From Orientallactaga sibirica (lineage: Eukaryota > Chordata > Mammalia > Rodentia > Dipodidae): 64,000 nucleotides of DNA. The stretch covers positions 434,001-498,000 of the forward strand of contig JAEOAD010000240.1 of assembly GCA_036365145.1 (NCBI GenBank), read 5' to 3'. Below are positions 11,974 through 23,289 of the stretch, piece by piece. Positions within the stretch are counted from its first letter, which is position 1, and each line of letters opens with the position of its first letter. The notes beneath the pieces were generated by a model. The model was not told where the DNA came from. It searched no databases and saw only the letters and a program-made list of their open reading frames with translations. Position numbers and translations under genes: made by a program.

Positions 11974-12423
11974 ACAGGGATATCCACTCTTCCCCACTTC
12001 TATTTAACATAGTACTTGACGTCTTACCTCAAGCAATAATACAAGAGAAAGAATTAAAAGGGATACAAATACAAATGGGAAAGGAAAATGTCAAGCTAAC
12101 CTTATTTGCACATAATATGATCCTGGGCTTAAGAGACCTGAAGGACTACACCAAAATCTACTAAACTTGATAATCACTTTCATCAAAGTTAATATAAAAT
12201 TAACATACAAAAATTTGGTAGCTTTCTTATATACCAATGACCAACATAATGAGAAACAAATTATGGAAATAGTCCTATTTACAATAGCCAAAAAATTAAA
12301 TATCTTGAAATATCCCTAACCAAAGAAGTGAAAGACCTCTCCAATGAAAACATTTAAACACACCAAAGAAAGAAATTGAAGAAAACATGAGAATATGGAA
12401 AGATCTCCCATGTTTATGGATTG
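11974..12423 (+). mobile_element. L1 ORF2 RT, catalytic-site piece, mutated
   Basis: CACTTCTATTTAACATAGTACTTG and the following open stretch (11907-12164) correspond to the RT core. The position of the FADD catalytic motif reads FAHN, so the two aspartates needed for polymerisation are lost. It runs to the LTR at 12424. Confidence 0.85.
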
Positions 12424-12769
12424 TGTGGTGGTTTGATTAAGGTGCCCCCCATAAGCTTAAGTATTCTGAATGCTAGGTTCCCAGCTGATGGAATTGGCGC
12501 CTCCTGGTGGCAGTGTGTTGTTGGGGGCAGGCTTATGGGTATTATAGCCAGTGTCCCCTTGCCAGTGATTGGCACACTCTTCTGTTCCTGTTGTCCACCT
12601 AATGTGGGCCAGGGGGTGATGTCCACCCTCTGCTCATGACATCATTTTCTCTGCCATCATGCAGCTTCCTCTTGAGTCTGTAAGCAGAAATAAATCCTTC
12701 CCCCCCCCCAAAAAAAAAACTGCTATTGGTCGGGTTATTTCTTCTAGCAATGTAAACCTGATTGCAACA
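12424..12769 (+). mobile_element. MaLR-type solo LTR
   Basis: The L1 text ...TATGGATTG / GATTGGAAGAATT... is split by a 346-bp insert with TG...CA ends (TGTGGTGG to GCAACA). It is flanked by GATTG at 12419-12423 and 12770-12774, the 5-bp duplication expected of ERVL/MaLR. AATAAA sits at 12689-12694. A related copy lies antisense at 24157-24501. Confidence 0.75.
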
Positions 12770-12889
12770 GATTGGAAGAATTAATATCATGAAAATGTCC
12801 ATCCTAGCAGAAACACCACATAGATTCAATGCAATTCCAATCCATGTTGCTCTCACTCTTGGTTAGAGAATCTGTTTTTTTTCTTCTTT
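12770..12889 (+). mobile_element. L1 ORF2 scrap joined to Lx 3' UTR start
   Basis: GGAAGAATTAATATCATGAA to CAATGCAATTCCAATC continues L1 ORF2, then the Lx module CATGTTGCTCTCACTCTTGG begins at about 12843. Confidence 0.6.
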
Positions 12890-13096
12890 TTTTAATTTAA
12901 TTTATTTATTTGCAAGCAGAGAGAGAGATAGAGAGAAGAGAGACTGAGAGAGAATGGCCATGCCAGCCACTGCAAACAAACTCCAGACACATGTGCCCTT
13001 TGTGCATCTGGCTTAAGTGGGTTCTGGGGAATTGAACCTGGGTCCTTCAGCTTCACATGCAAATACCTTAACCACTAAGCCATCTCTCCAGCCTGA
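12890..13096 (-). mobile_element. DIP SINE, antisense
   Basis: Antisense tail ATTTATTTATTTGCAAGC, purine (GA)n tract, body GGCCATGCCAGCCACTGC and head antisense ACTAAGCCATCTCTCCAGCC. It is inserted in the Lx 3' UTR, which continues with AAACTGCTTTTTACAGATG. Confidence 0.9.
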
Positions 13097-13625
13097 CAAA
13101 CTGCTTTTTACAGATGTCAGCATATTCCAGGGAGATCCAAGGATCATCAAAATGACAGGAGAAAATTGAATGCCTCTTACAGGATGAGTCATCTCTATCA
13201 TACCCATGAAGGTCTAGGAAACATTACAGAGGAAATGTGAACAAAATATGTGGGCTGCTCTCATTGGAAGCCAGAGGAGCTTCAAAATGGAGATGGTGGT
13301 AGACACCGAAGAGACCCAAAACTCACCAAAGTACAAAGGCAGAGGCTGAGGAGAGCTCAACACTGAAGGAGGCTTCTAACATGCCCTCCAAGAGAAAGAG
13401 GGAGCAGAAAAAAATGTCAGTGGTGCAGGGTGAGAAGGCATACTGTGAGGCATTTACCTTCCCATAAGAATAGGCTAGTACATTCATGACCCTACAGCAA
13501 TTACTGATACCCCCCCCCCACTGAGGGGGTCCTCAGTGGAATGGAGTTTGGGAAGAGGGAGCAAACGAAGATAACCAAATAGGAATATGACCTATATGGT
13601 ATGTTCATATATTAAAGTTCCTATT
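13097..13625 (+). mobile_element. Lx-like L1 3' UTR
   Basis: Parallel to the second piece at 10166: CATCTCTATCATACCCATG, CCCTCCAAGAGAAAGAGGG and a terminal CATATATTAAAGTTCC. A C9 run is at 13511-13519. No coding potential. Confidence 0.6.
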
Positions 13626-14195
13626 TTTGTAAATTAGAAATAGAACCCCTAAACAACTCAGCTATTCCAGTACTCCACTACAAAATATCTTTACATTCAT
13701 GTTTATTGCCATTCTACTTACAATAACAAAGATTTCTAGTTAGCCTAGCTGACCATTGACAAATGAATGTATATTGAAAAATCTTTACACATATACAACA
13801 GAATTCTATTCAGCCATATGAAAAAAATAAAAATTATGAAACTTGCAGGAAGTGGACAGACCTAGAAAGTACTATATTAAGTGTAGTGATCCAAGTTCAG
13901 AAAGACCAAAACTGCATGTTCTGTCTGGTATGTGGATCCCAGCTTGTAATGTCTGCAGGAAGTATACAAAGGGGACAAATATGAGTAACCTATAAAGGTA
14001 AAATGGTAACCAAGAGTAAGTGTACAAAGATGAGCAGGAAGAGGGGTGAGGGAAAGGGGAAAGGATACATGTGACATGTAAACAGCAGGGGAAGACCTAG
14101 GGTGAGGAGACAACTAAGGGGAGAGGAGGTTTGGGGAGAAGAGAGGGCATGAAAATAAACTTTAAAAAAGTTGTTTTTGAAAATTCCAAAGTGAT
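13626..14195 (+). mobile_element. L1 ORF2 C-terminus and 3' end, decayed
   Basis: ATTCTATTCAGCCATATGAA and AACTTGCAGGAAGTGGACAG are L1 ORF2 C-terminal nucleotide blocks. A purine-rich 3' UTR (GAGGAGGTTTGGGGAGAAG) and AAAATAAACTTT follow. This is the end of the old L1 that begins at 8880. Confidence 0.75.
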
Positions 14196-14934
14196 TTGAT
14201 ATCTAATCTCTGTATGCTAATTAATAAAATAAACTGAAATGACTTATAAACTATATTCTATCCAAGTTATAAAATAATACTTAGTAACAAAAGGGATTAG
14301 TTATTAGTAAATGGAGATATATTGGTGGTACCTGGAAATGAAGAAGATGATACAGTAAGGGGGAAGTTTATGTCATTACATTACATCAGGGTGGACCAGA
14401 GAAGTATATGTAGTCATTAAATGATAGGATGGTCCAGGGAACTACATATGGTCATTATATGACAGCAGGATGGATCTATGATAATTAAAATATATCTGAT
14501 TGAATTCATGCCAGCATCCTGGGAGTTATATTGTACTATTGTTTTGTAAGATTTTTTTTTCAGGAAAACAGAAGAGATTGCTTAGAATTTTTCTGTATTA
14601 TTTCTTAAAACTGAGATGTGAATCTTTCAAAATCTCAAAATGAGAGGTTCATTTTTAAGAAAAATGAAAAAAAAAAACAAGTAGATCCTAACAATTTTAA
14701 TTTTACTCAGTAAATTCCCATGTAATCTGAGGTAACTCAAAGCTTCTTATAACTCAGTTGCAGCCACACTGGCTTTCCAGATGTCCTATGACCATTCTGG
14801 ACATGTACCAGCCTTGTGGCCCTTGCTCTTACTGTTTCTTTCTGAAATAGTCTCTTTCCCAAAGAGACTTATCATCTTTGCACAAATTTCACTTTCTTCA
14901 GGCTGATTTCTCTGAACACCTTGTATCATACTGT
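14196..14934. other. Unassigned sequence
   Basis: AT-rich. Two near-repeats at about 14391 and 14431 (GGTGGACCAGAGAAGTATAT / GGATGGTCCAGGGAACTACA) suggest a short local duplication. No gene seen. Confidence 0.4.
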
Positions 14935-15310
14935 ATTTTGTGTTGATATAGCAATACCACAAACTGAATGATTTAAACAGGAAATGCATTTATTTCTCCA
15001 AGTTTCAGAAGCTGGGAAACCTACTATCAAACTGCAGTTAGCTAAAGAGAGCTTTTGTACTTAATTAAACCATGGTGGAAAACAAAAGGGCTATCGAACA
15101 ATCCAGCAAAAAAGGGAAAGAGGAGCAAGCTCACTTTTAATAACAAGTCCATTCGTGTAGTCACTAGCTCAAGACAATGATATGAATCTATTCATAAATG
15201 CAGAACCATCACAACATAATCACTTTTTATTTGGCTCCACTTTTCAACATTGCTTCATTGGGGATTAGGTTTCCAACATATGAATTTAGGGGACATCTTC
15301 AAACAATAAT
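14935..15310 (-). mobile_element. MaLR (MST-like) LTR, antisense
   Basis: Minus-strand text includes GAATTCATATGTTGGAAACC, CAATGAAGCAATGTTGAAAA and the end TTCTGGTTTGTGGTATTGC-like GCTATATCAACA. These are characteristic of the eutherian MaLR MST/MLT1 LTR group. Family name from recall of the consensus, not alignment. Confidence 0.65.
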
Positions 15311-15700
15311 ATCCTCTCCTGACCCCCAAAAGTTCATGCTTTTCTGACAATATAAAACATTTATTCTATCTCAATAGTCCCAAAGGTCACAACTTATTCT
15401 AGCATCAACTTTTCATGCTCTTATTTGAATCATATTTGGATGACATTAAAGGCACAATTTATCCAGAAGGCAAAAACTTTTTTAGCTGCAAGTCTGTGAA
15501 ATGAATAGGTTCTGTTCTTCCAAAATTAAGTGGTAGTATATAGCTGTGTGATAAGTATTTCCATTCTGAAAAGAATTGGGCAAGAAAAAGGGGTAACTGA
15601 TGACAATTCTAGAACACAAAAGGGAAAATAGCATTACATTTTTTCACTTCTAGTACTATTCATTTTTAAAGTTAGCATACCAAGCAATGGGTGTCATCAT
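15311..15700 (-). mobile_element. Probable MaLR internal 3' end
   Basis: Directly upstream (minus strand) of the MST-like LTR. TTTTGGGGGTCAGGAGAG adjoins the LTR start, and CCATTCTGAAAAGAATTGGG with GAAAAAGGGGTAACTGATG resembles MaLR internal sequence. It suggests this LTR is the 3' one of a longer copy. Confidence 0.45.
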
Positions 15701-15847
15701 GAAATCTTCATAAATATGTGTCATTATCCTTTGGCCTCCTTTATTGCCTTCCCCTACTGCTCTTCCCTGGGCCTCTTCTGGCCTCCTACTCATTCCTTTT
15801 TGTTTCTCTTAATTAGTACCTCCTTCTGCTTTTTTTATTACTTCTTT

Positions 15848-16535
15848 TTTTTTATAATTTATTTTTTATTTATATTATTCTGATTTTACATTCATAGTGT
15901 TGGCTCCATTATCCTCCTCCCTCTTCCAAAAGGATCCTCATCAATGGGGAATGTGGATCATGAATTGTAGGGGTGGTCAAGAGTTCTGGGGGGTAGGCCC
16001 AAGTCTCTGTGCATAATGCCTCAACTTGTGGCTCTAACTTTCTTTCCACCCCCTCTTCCGCGAATTTCCCTGAGCCACATTGGGGTCATTTTAGTTCTAC
16101 TTCAGTGATGAGGTTTTCGGAGCCTCTGTGTCTCTGGATATCTGGCTTAGTTGAGTTGGATGTTCTCTGTGTTTATCTCCTTCAGCCTTTTTCTGGTGTC
16201 GTGATCACCATGAACACTGTATTCTTGCCCTTCCCCCGCATTACTCTATGGTTTCAGCTGGGGCCTTGGCGAGGTGTGATTGGCTGATCCTCCCTTCAGG
16301 TTCATTGTCCATCTGAAAAAGATAAGCAAATTCTCCAATGGAGAGAGAAGTTAGTACTAGATAGAAGGGATGGCCATAGATGTTTTGGAGGGAATTTTAT
16401 ATGTGTAGGCTCTCTTGTAGCCTACATTTGGTGGTATCTTGATCTTGGAGACTGAGCTCATTTTTTGTATATGGTTTTGACTTATTTCCAAGTTCCAGAA
16501 ATGAGTTCCATTCCACTGAGTGGATCTATTAGCCA
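15848..16535 (-). mobile_element. L1 3' UTR, antisense
   Basis: Antisense of the 34.7-35.75 kb 3' UTR: TATTATTCTGATTTTACATTC is the antisense tail region, then CACATTGGGGTCATTTTAG, TATCTGGCTTAGTTGAG and CTTTTTCTGGTGTCGTGATC. It abuts a sense L1 ORF1 at 16536, giving a head-to-head junction. Confidence 0.85.
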
Positions 16536-17080
16536 AATAGCCAGCTGACTAAGTTCAATGAAGACATAAAAAAATGCAAGGATGAACTCCAAGAAGCATT
16601 AAGAAAGTCAGAAAATGACACAAAAAGGGAACTAGACAGAGGGATGAAAACTATACATAAAAAAACAGTAGAAAATATGAACCAAATTGAACAAGCCCAA
16701 AACTCTATAGAAGCTCTTAAGAACAGAGTCAGTCAAGTGGAAGATAGAAACTCAGAACTGGAAGACAAAACAGAAGAAACAGTTAGTGAGTCCAAAAATT
16801 TCAACAAGTTCAAAAATTTCTGTGAACAAAACATGAGGGAAATGTGGGATACCCTTAAGTGTCCAAACATTAGGATCATGGGTATACCAGAGGGGGAAGA
16901 AACACAGACCAAAGGAATGGAAAGCTTATTCAACAAAATAATTGAAGAAAACTTTCCCGCTCTCTCAAAAAAACCCCCATCAAGTTACAAGAAGCTAGCA
17001 AAACTCCAAAGAGACTGGACCAAAGAAGAAATTCTCCAAAACACATTATCTTTAAGACTCTATTACTTCTTACCTCCCTT
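16536..17080 (+). mobile_element. L1 ORF1 fragment
   Basis: An open segment (146 codons from 16644, with in-frame coding upstream from about 16541) encodes a coiled coil with heptads (NRVSQVEDRNSELEDKTEE) followed by CEQNMREMWDTL and PEGEETQTKGMESLFNKI, the L1 ORF1p coiled-coil to RRM transition. It lacks both the N-terminal start and the C-terminal domain. Better preserved than the antisense ORF1 at 2569-3544. Confidence 0.9.
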
Positions 17081-17650
17081 GTGATCTTTTTCTCTGTTCC
17101 CATGACACCCTCTCTAGTTTCAAAACACAGAGACAGACAGACACACACACACACACAGAGATCTAGATTCTTTATAGAAAAGGAAATATGTGGCATTTGA
17201 TTTTTTTGAGTCTGGCTTAGTTTTCTTAACATAATAGTATCCAGTTCTGTCCATTGTATGCAAATGCCATAAATTCATTTTTCTTTGTGGCTGCATAAAA
17301 TTCAATTGTGAATATATACTACATTTGCTTTACCCATACATCTGTTGGAGGATATTTAGGCTGGTTCTATTTTCTCACTATTGTGAATAGTGTCACAATA
17401 AACATGGATGTGCAAGTACCTCTGTGGTACTTCAAGTATATTCCTTCAATTATATTCCTAGGAGTAGTATAACTGGGTGGTATGATAGGTTTTAGAGTTT
17501 TTGAGAAACCTCCACACTGATTTCCATAGTGTCTGCACAAGTTTATATTTCAACTAACAGTGCATAAGGGTTTATCTTTCCCCTCCTCTTCATCAGCATT
17601 TGTTTCCATTTGACATTTTTTAATGATCTCTATTCTGACCAAGATGAGTT
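17081..17650 (-). mobile_element. L1 ORF2 C-terminus, antisense
   Basis: CATTTTTCTTTGTGGCTGCA, GGCTGGTTCTATTTTCTCAC, CCTAGGAGTAGTATAACTGG and CAGCATTTGTTTCCATTTG are antisense L1 ORF2 end blocks in the expected order. A (CA)n of about 20 bases at 17138-17157 precedes it. Confidence 0.85.
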
Positions 17651-17779
17651 AGACCTGATATATCCTGATATACTATGGCTTCTGCACACATATGTACAGA
17701 GAATGCATATTTGTGAGCACACCATACACACCAACAAAATAGAAAGAAAAGTGCATTCTACCTTTTAAAAAGTTGTCTG

Positions 17780-18108
17780 TACTCATGTGTTTGAATTTAG
17801 CCATGCATGTACCATGATACACATGTGCCACAAAGAGTATGTGGTAGTCAGAGAAGAGCCTCAGGTGTGTCTTTGCCTTCCACCTTGTTTTGAGACAGGG
17901 TCTCTTTGTTGTTCTCCACTAAGTATGCCAGGATACCTGGCCTGTGAGTTTCTGGGAAATCTTGTGCCTCTGCCTTCCAGCTCATCACAGGAGTGATGGG
18001 CTTCCAGGTGCTCACTATGATGTATGAGTTTACATGAGTTTGGAAGATCTGAACTAAGATCCTTATGTAAGCACTTTACCCACTGACCCATCTCCCCAAA
18101 CCCTTATC
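17780..18108 (-). mobile_element. Old composite rodent SINE (B4-like), antisense
   Basis: TTGAGACAGGGTCTCTTTG (B1-like) followed by TAAGCACTTTACCCACTGACC (tRNA-like head antisense) gives the same two-part build as 306-525. Confidence 0.5.
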
Positions 18109-18471
18109 CCAAATTCTTACAGCTCTGCCTATAGCTGAAGTACATGTAATTTGGAAGGGGAGTCTATATTTCAGCTACCTTACATTATACTCTATTCAAT
18201 CCAAACTAGTACTCAGTGACAGGGAATATACTATATCATGTGACTTTTCTATTCCTGGTTTTGTGCTATGTGCTATATTACACTAATTTTCCTCATGAAA
18301 TATTAAATTTCTCATTTTAACTTCTAGTTTAACATTATTTTATATGGAGATTCCTTAAAAATAATCAAGACTGAAAAATCTAAATGATATAAGCAAAGGC
18401 AATTCATTTCAATCTTTGAAAATAATGTTCTTTCCAGGTACTGCATGAACAACTATTAAAAACTGACTTTG
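18109..18471. other. No recognisable feature
   Basis: AT-rich, short ORFs only. Confidence 0.45.
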
Positions 18472-18663
18472 GGGCTGGAGAGATGGCTCAGAAGTTAAAG
18501 ATGCTTGCTTGCAAATCCCAGGTTCAGTTCCCCAGTATGCATGTAAAGCCAAAGAGGTACATGAGTCTGGAGTTCATTTGCAGGTGCACCCTTATATTCT
18601 CTCTCTCTCTCTCTCTCTCTTCTCTCTTTGTCTCTCAAAAAAGTGAATAGGTAAAATACTTTT
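18472..18663 (+). mobile_element. DIP SINE
   Basis: GGGGCTGGAGAGATGGCTCA head, (TC)n at 18597-18619 and an A-rich tail. The tail is the target of the Lx insertion that follows. Confidence 0.9.
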
Positions 18664-18677
18664 AAAAATTGAATTTG

Positions 18678-19662
18678 TTCTGCACCAGCTTGCTTTCTCA
18701 GTGACCTTGCTTCTCAGGCAAGAGATGTCTTCAGCAATAGGGTCTTACTATCTGTTTCTCAAGGGAAAACAAGGGCTTTGGCAAAAGCCTTTAAACCTTC
18801 TTCCTGTAGACCAGCCAATTGAAAGCTGGAAAAAGCTGCACTGTATGCAGTGTATGGGAGACAGAAGTCATCAGCAGTGAAAACAGTGGATGCTGAATAT
18901 TCAAGTTTGACCAGACTGGCCCAATGACTGAATGGGTGCAATAGTGGCTTGTCTACTCTTGGGGTAACCAACTGCTCCATAATTGGACTGAAGGCCCTCT
19001 GTACGGGAGGGAATACATACCTGGTAATGAAAAACCTAAGCAAAGTCTATGGTAGGTGAGATCATGAGCCTTAGAGGTATAAAGCCTGCTCTTGTCTGAC
19101 TAAATGTAAATATTATTCCCATCAAGCTGCCCTGAAAGTACTACACTTAATGTTCATATTCACATATTAATGCTACTCTCACTTCTGGTTAGAGAAGCTT
19201 CTCTTTTCAGATGGCAATGACCACTGGGATGACCCAAAAGGCAACATAGTGCTGAGAAGAAGGGATGGAGGAGTGCCCAGCACTGAAACACCTCTGTCAC
19301 ACCCTCCAAGGCTCAGGGACCATTGCGGAAGAGGGGGCGGATAGAATGGAAGAGCCAAAGGAAGGGTATGACTTCTTATAATGCAACTGCCCAGACAGAA
19401 ATTGGCCTCGATATCCATGACCTTGCAATGCCTAGCAATACCTCTGCAAGACCCTCAAAATAGAAGAAAAAGATGGTGACATCAAATTAAAAGAGAGACT
19501 AATGGAGAGAGGGAGGGGATATGATGGAGATTGGAGTTCTAAAGTGGAATGGGGGGAGGGGACGGAAATATCAGGTGGTTTTTTGTATGTAAGTATAGAA
19601 GTTGTCAATAAAAAATAATAATAATAAAATAAGCTGGAAAAAAAACAAACAAAAAAATTTAA
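18678..19662 (+). mobile_element. Lx-like L1 3' end with 5' inversion
   Basis: A copy near-identical over most of its length to 39120-40170. Its first part (about 18680-18797) is in reverse orientation relative to the rest: GCACCAGCTTGCTTTCTCAG here is the reverse complement of sequence at about 39300-39320 in the other copy. The element ends GTTGTCAATAAAAAATAAT with an A-rich tail. It is flanked by AAAAATTGAATTTG at 18664-18677 and 19663-19676, a 14-bp target duplication. This is the signature of an L1 twin-priming event. Confidence 0.85.
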
Positions 19663-19676
19663 AAAAATTGAATTTG

Positions 19677-20821
19677 GCCTGAAACAATAACAATGATTGT
19701 GCTCAGTGAAAGACAATGAGGAAATCTATGTCAGACCATCCATATAGGACATGAATTTTCTCAAACCAATGAAAATCAGAATACAATCCACATCTCATTT
19801 CATTTACTTTGGATAAAGCCTCTATTTTATTTCCCTGCACTCCTATATTTACTCTGTTGCCCACCAGATTTAGTAGGAGTGGCTATCCTTTGTGTAACTA
19901 GATATTGGTGACTAAACCCACTATATCTTAATTATAGTTTCCTGGCACATGTTTGAAATGACTGATATTCATGATGGCTTCCCAGTCCTACTAGTGGTGG
20001 ACTGAAAGGTCTTCTTGTGTGTGAAAGGAGCAGTATTTTGGGTTCAGAGAGCCCCTGGTTACCACTAATCTGATCCATTAGTAGAGTCTTACATGTGTAT
20101 TGCTAATTGAACGAGTCCATCATTCTTTTCTACCGAACACCCACAAAAATATTTTTCCAAATTACTACTAGAAGCTCTATAAAACTTATTTACATTATTG
20201 AATATAACTCTTTAATATTATCACTTATACTAGTTTGAAGAAAATTTGCCTCTGTCTCCCATCATGCCTCCACCTATCATGTCCTTCAACCAAGTAGGCT
20301 ATTCAATTTCCTCTAAAACAACAACATGCTTCGTACTAGTGATAATGTATGTAGACACTCAGAAATGATAGTTAAAATGAAGGTTTACTTCTTACAAATA
20401 CCATTTGACTTTTATGAGTAGAAATCTAAGTTTTCTAGACTCTGGAAGCTTGGATTTCACCATTGATCTTTTCTCATTAGTTCCACATTTGGGTGGGTAG
20501 ACTGTGTTATTCATAAAATGGAACCAAGTACCACCCTCAGAGCCTTTCCAATGTTTTAAGATGAATTCTTGGATTATATAAATGTCATTTTGGTAACTTG
20601 CATAATTGCTTTTTTATAGCTGGCTTTTTCTTTTTCTTAAAGGAGAAAAGAAGCTGTTTTGTCCTCACAATAAGAAGAGCAGAAATGATTTTACAGTAAA
20701 AGGAAGCTAACCAATTTATTTATCTTTACTTTGCTAGCATATTGTCATCCTCAAATTATTAATCAGATCAATTAAATTTTCCAAATTAAGATCAATAGTA
20801 ATCAATTAAACATTTATCTTT
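19677..20821. other. Unassigned sequence
   Basis: About 1.1 kb with no repeat or gene signature recognised. Confidence 0.45.
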
Positions 20822-21042
20822 TAAAAAATATTTATTTATTTTTATTTATTTAGTTGATAGAGAAAGAGGAGGGAAGAAAGAAGAGAGAGAATGGGCATGC
20901 CAGGGCCTCCAGCCACTGCAAATGAACTCCAGATGCTTGGCCCCCTTGTGCATCTGGCTAAAATGGGTCCTGGGGAATTGAACCTGGGACCTTTGGCTTT
21001 GCAGGCAAATACCTTAGCTGTTAAGCCATCCCCTCATCCCTA
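20822..21042 (-). mobile_element. DIP SINE, antisense
   Basis: TTTATTTATTTTTATTTATT tail antisense, purine tract, GGCATGCCAGGGCCTCCAGC body and AGCCATCCCCTCATCCC head antisense. Full length. Confidence 0.9.
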
Positions 21043-21892
21043 AACATTTATCTTCTTAAAGATCTTGTTGCATTCTGTGAAAGGTTAAACTGACTTTAGT
21101 CATCTTGTCATCAAAAGACACTCAGAAATTCAAATCACAAGATTTCCCCAAATCTTTGAGGAATTTTAAAATTTCATTTCATATTTTACTTTATTTTAGG
21201 GACTTCACTGAGCTAGAAATTTCAGAGGATTCCTTTTAGATTCCCAAAAGAAAAACGGACACTGGTCTCAAGAAATCAAGAAAGAACACCTGGCCCAGAA
21301 ATGATCATCTTGTTAAGCTGCTCCGTTTCAACTTGTTTTCTTTTGGTTTGGTTTGGTTTGGTTTAAGACTCAGGAAGTACTGACATCATTGTGGAAGTAT
21401 AAAATTTAATTCTACCCATAAATCAAACTGGGCTGTAGCTGTTAGCAATACTGTCACATATATAGAGTTGGTTAGAGACTAAACAACTCAATGGACTGGT
21501 AAGAAAAAAAAAAAAAGCTTTTCACCTCCAAGCCCAGTCTTTAATCATGACAGGTCCAGAACAGTACAGATAAATACAATGTATGTTGCTGGCCAAGATC
21601 CTATTGGCCCCAGTGTCAACAGTCATTCTCTGGTTTAATAAGAATCCACATGGCCAGATCTATGAAGAGAGTGAGACAAAGCGTTAAGTTTTACATAATT
21701 TGAGGCCCATAGAGCCAGGTGCCATACTGGTTTCAAAACAAGAATAAAAGGTTTTAAAAGGTAAAGCAAGCTTTGAAATGGTCAGCCTGGCATAGAGAAC
21801 AGATGGCTGTTCATATACTAGAAAGCTGTATTTCTTGCACCAAGAGCCAATGATGAAAGTGAAGAGAGAGGTATTATCAGGTGCCATTGTTA
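21043..21892. other. Unassigned sequence with (GGTTT)n
   Basis: A short (GGTTT)n run lies at 21343-21364 and a poly(A) at 21505-21517. No gene seen. Confidence 0.45.
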
Positions 21893-22165
21893 GTTTTATG
21901 TGTCAACTTGGCTAAATGTATACATATTTAGTCAAACATCATTCTACATGTTAATCACTGGACTTTAAATATCTCACCCACCCATACTGTGGGTGGGCCT
22001 CATCTAATCAGTTGAAGGCCTGAATATAAGGCTGACCTTTCAAGACCAGAAGAAGGAATTCTTCCAAAAGATGGCTTTCAGAAGTAAACTACAGCATCAG
22101 CTCTCCTCTGTGTCTTCATCCTATTTTGGATTTGTCAGCCTGTACAATCATGTAAGCCATATCCT
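21893..22165 (+). mobile_element. Ancient eutherian repeat
   Basis: GTTTTATGTGTCAACTTGGC and GGGTGGGCCTCATCTAATCA with GTTGAAGGCCTGAATATAAG match a consensus repeat I recall as widespread in placental mammals. I cannot name the family with certainty. Related antisense copy at 23290. Confidence 0.55.
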
Positions 22166-22265
22166 TTAAAAAAATCAGTCACTCCTAACATTCATAATTC
22201 TCTGTCACTCTTATTCTCATTGTCTCTTCCCAATTCCAATTCTCCCAGTTTTCCCTGTATTCTTT

Positions 22266-22277
22266 TTTTAATATTTT

Positions 22278-22309
<32 letters not shown>

Positions 22310-22341
22310 TATGAGAGAGAGAGATACAGAAATAGGCAGGT

Positions 22342-22373
<32 letters not shown>

Positions 22374-22425
22374 TGGGTGTGCCAGGGCCTCCAGCCACTG
22401 CAAACAAACTCCAGATTTTTGCATC
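22266..22425 (-). mobile_element. DIP SINE, antisense, truncated
   Basis: A long (ATTT)n tail antisense (22270-22310) and purine tract are followed by GTGCCAGGGCCTCCAGCCAC, then the match stops at about 22425. The tRNA-like head is missing. Confidence 0.85.
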
Positions 22426-23215
22426 TTTTTCCAGTGTAACCTAACCCATCCATGTAACCTCCATAACTATTTTCCAGAATGGCTGTACAAGTTTGCATTC
22501 CCACCAGCAGTGTAGAAGCATTCTTCTTTCCCCATATCCTTACCAGCATTTGTTATCCTTTCTTTTCTCCTCCCCATTTTTTTAAATAGAAACTTTGTAT
22601 GGACACCTCATATGTTGGTAACATCATATCCTTCCTCTGTCCCCATTCCACTGACATCCCTCCTCAATGGGATTGCTGGTATTTACCACTGGGTTGTGGG
22701 TTATGAATTGTGAGAGCAGCAGTCACTGTTGGGGAGGAGGAATACCTCTGGATATTCTCTCCTATTTTGTGGCTCTTACAATCTTTCTGCCCCCTCTCCA
22801 CAAAGTTCCCTAAGTCATGGTGGATGTGTTTTAAGTCTACTTTAGTGTTGAGCTCTCAGCAGGTTTGGTACTTCTGCTTAGGTGCATTTTGAGTATCCAC
22901 AGTGTTTGTATCTATCACCCTGATGCTGGTTGACAGGCTTGCAATGGAAGCAGTACTCTTGCTCATCTCATCAATTCCTCTGTGGTTTCACCTGGGCCCC
23001 TGCTGATGTCCAAGGAGTGATTCATCTCCTTGGTTCTTGCTGCCTTCTGCTCTCAGCTAGCACACATCTCTGGAGTCTAGCTCCCCCCCAGGGAGCAGGC
23101 TTCCTCTGTTCTAGCTACCCCCAGTGACACTTATGCCCTGTGTTCTTTATTTCCATTATTTTAAAACTATCAGCCTATCCTTATATGTCTTCCTTTTCTT
23201 TAAAATCAAGAGGTT
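22426..23215 (-). mobile_element. L1 ORF2 end and 3' UTR, antisense
   Basis: GAATGGCTGTACAAGTTTGC with CCACCAGCAGTGTAGAAGC is the antisense ORF2 end. After a T-run, the 3' UTR antisense continues (CCTCCTCAATGGGATTGCTG, GGCTCTTACAATCTTTCTGC, TTTCACCTGGGCCCCTGCTG). Confidence 0.75.
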
Positions 23216-23289
23216 CCCTTGCATCTTCCCTATCATAGTTCTTGCTGTTAAGTTCACATTTGCCACTTATCAAATCCTTAACCTGTATT

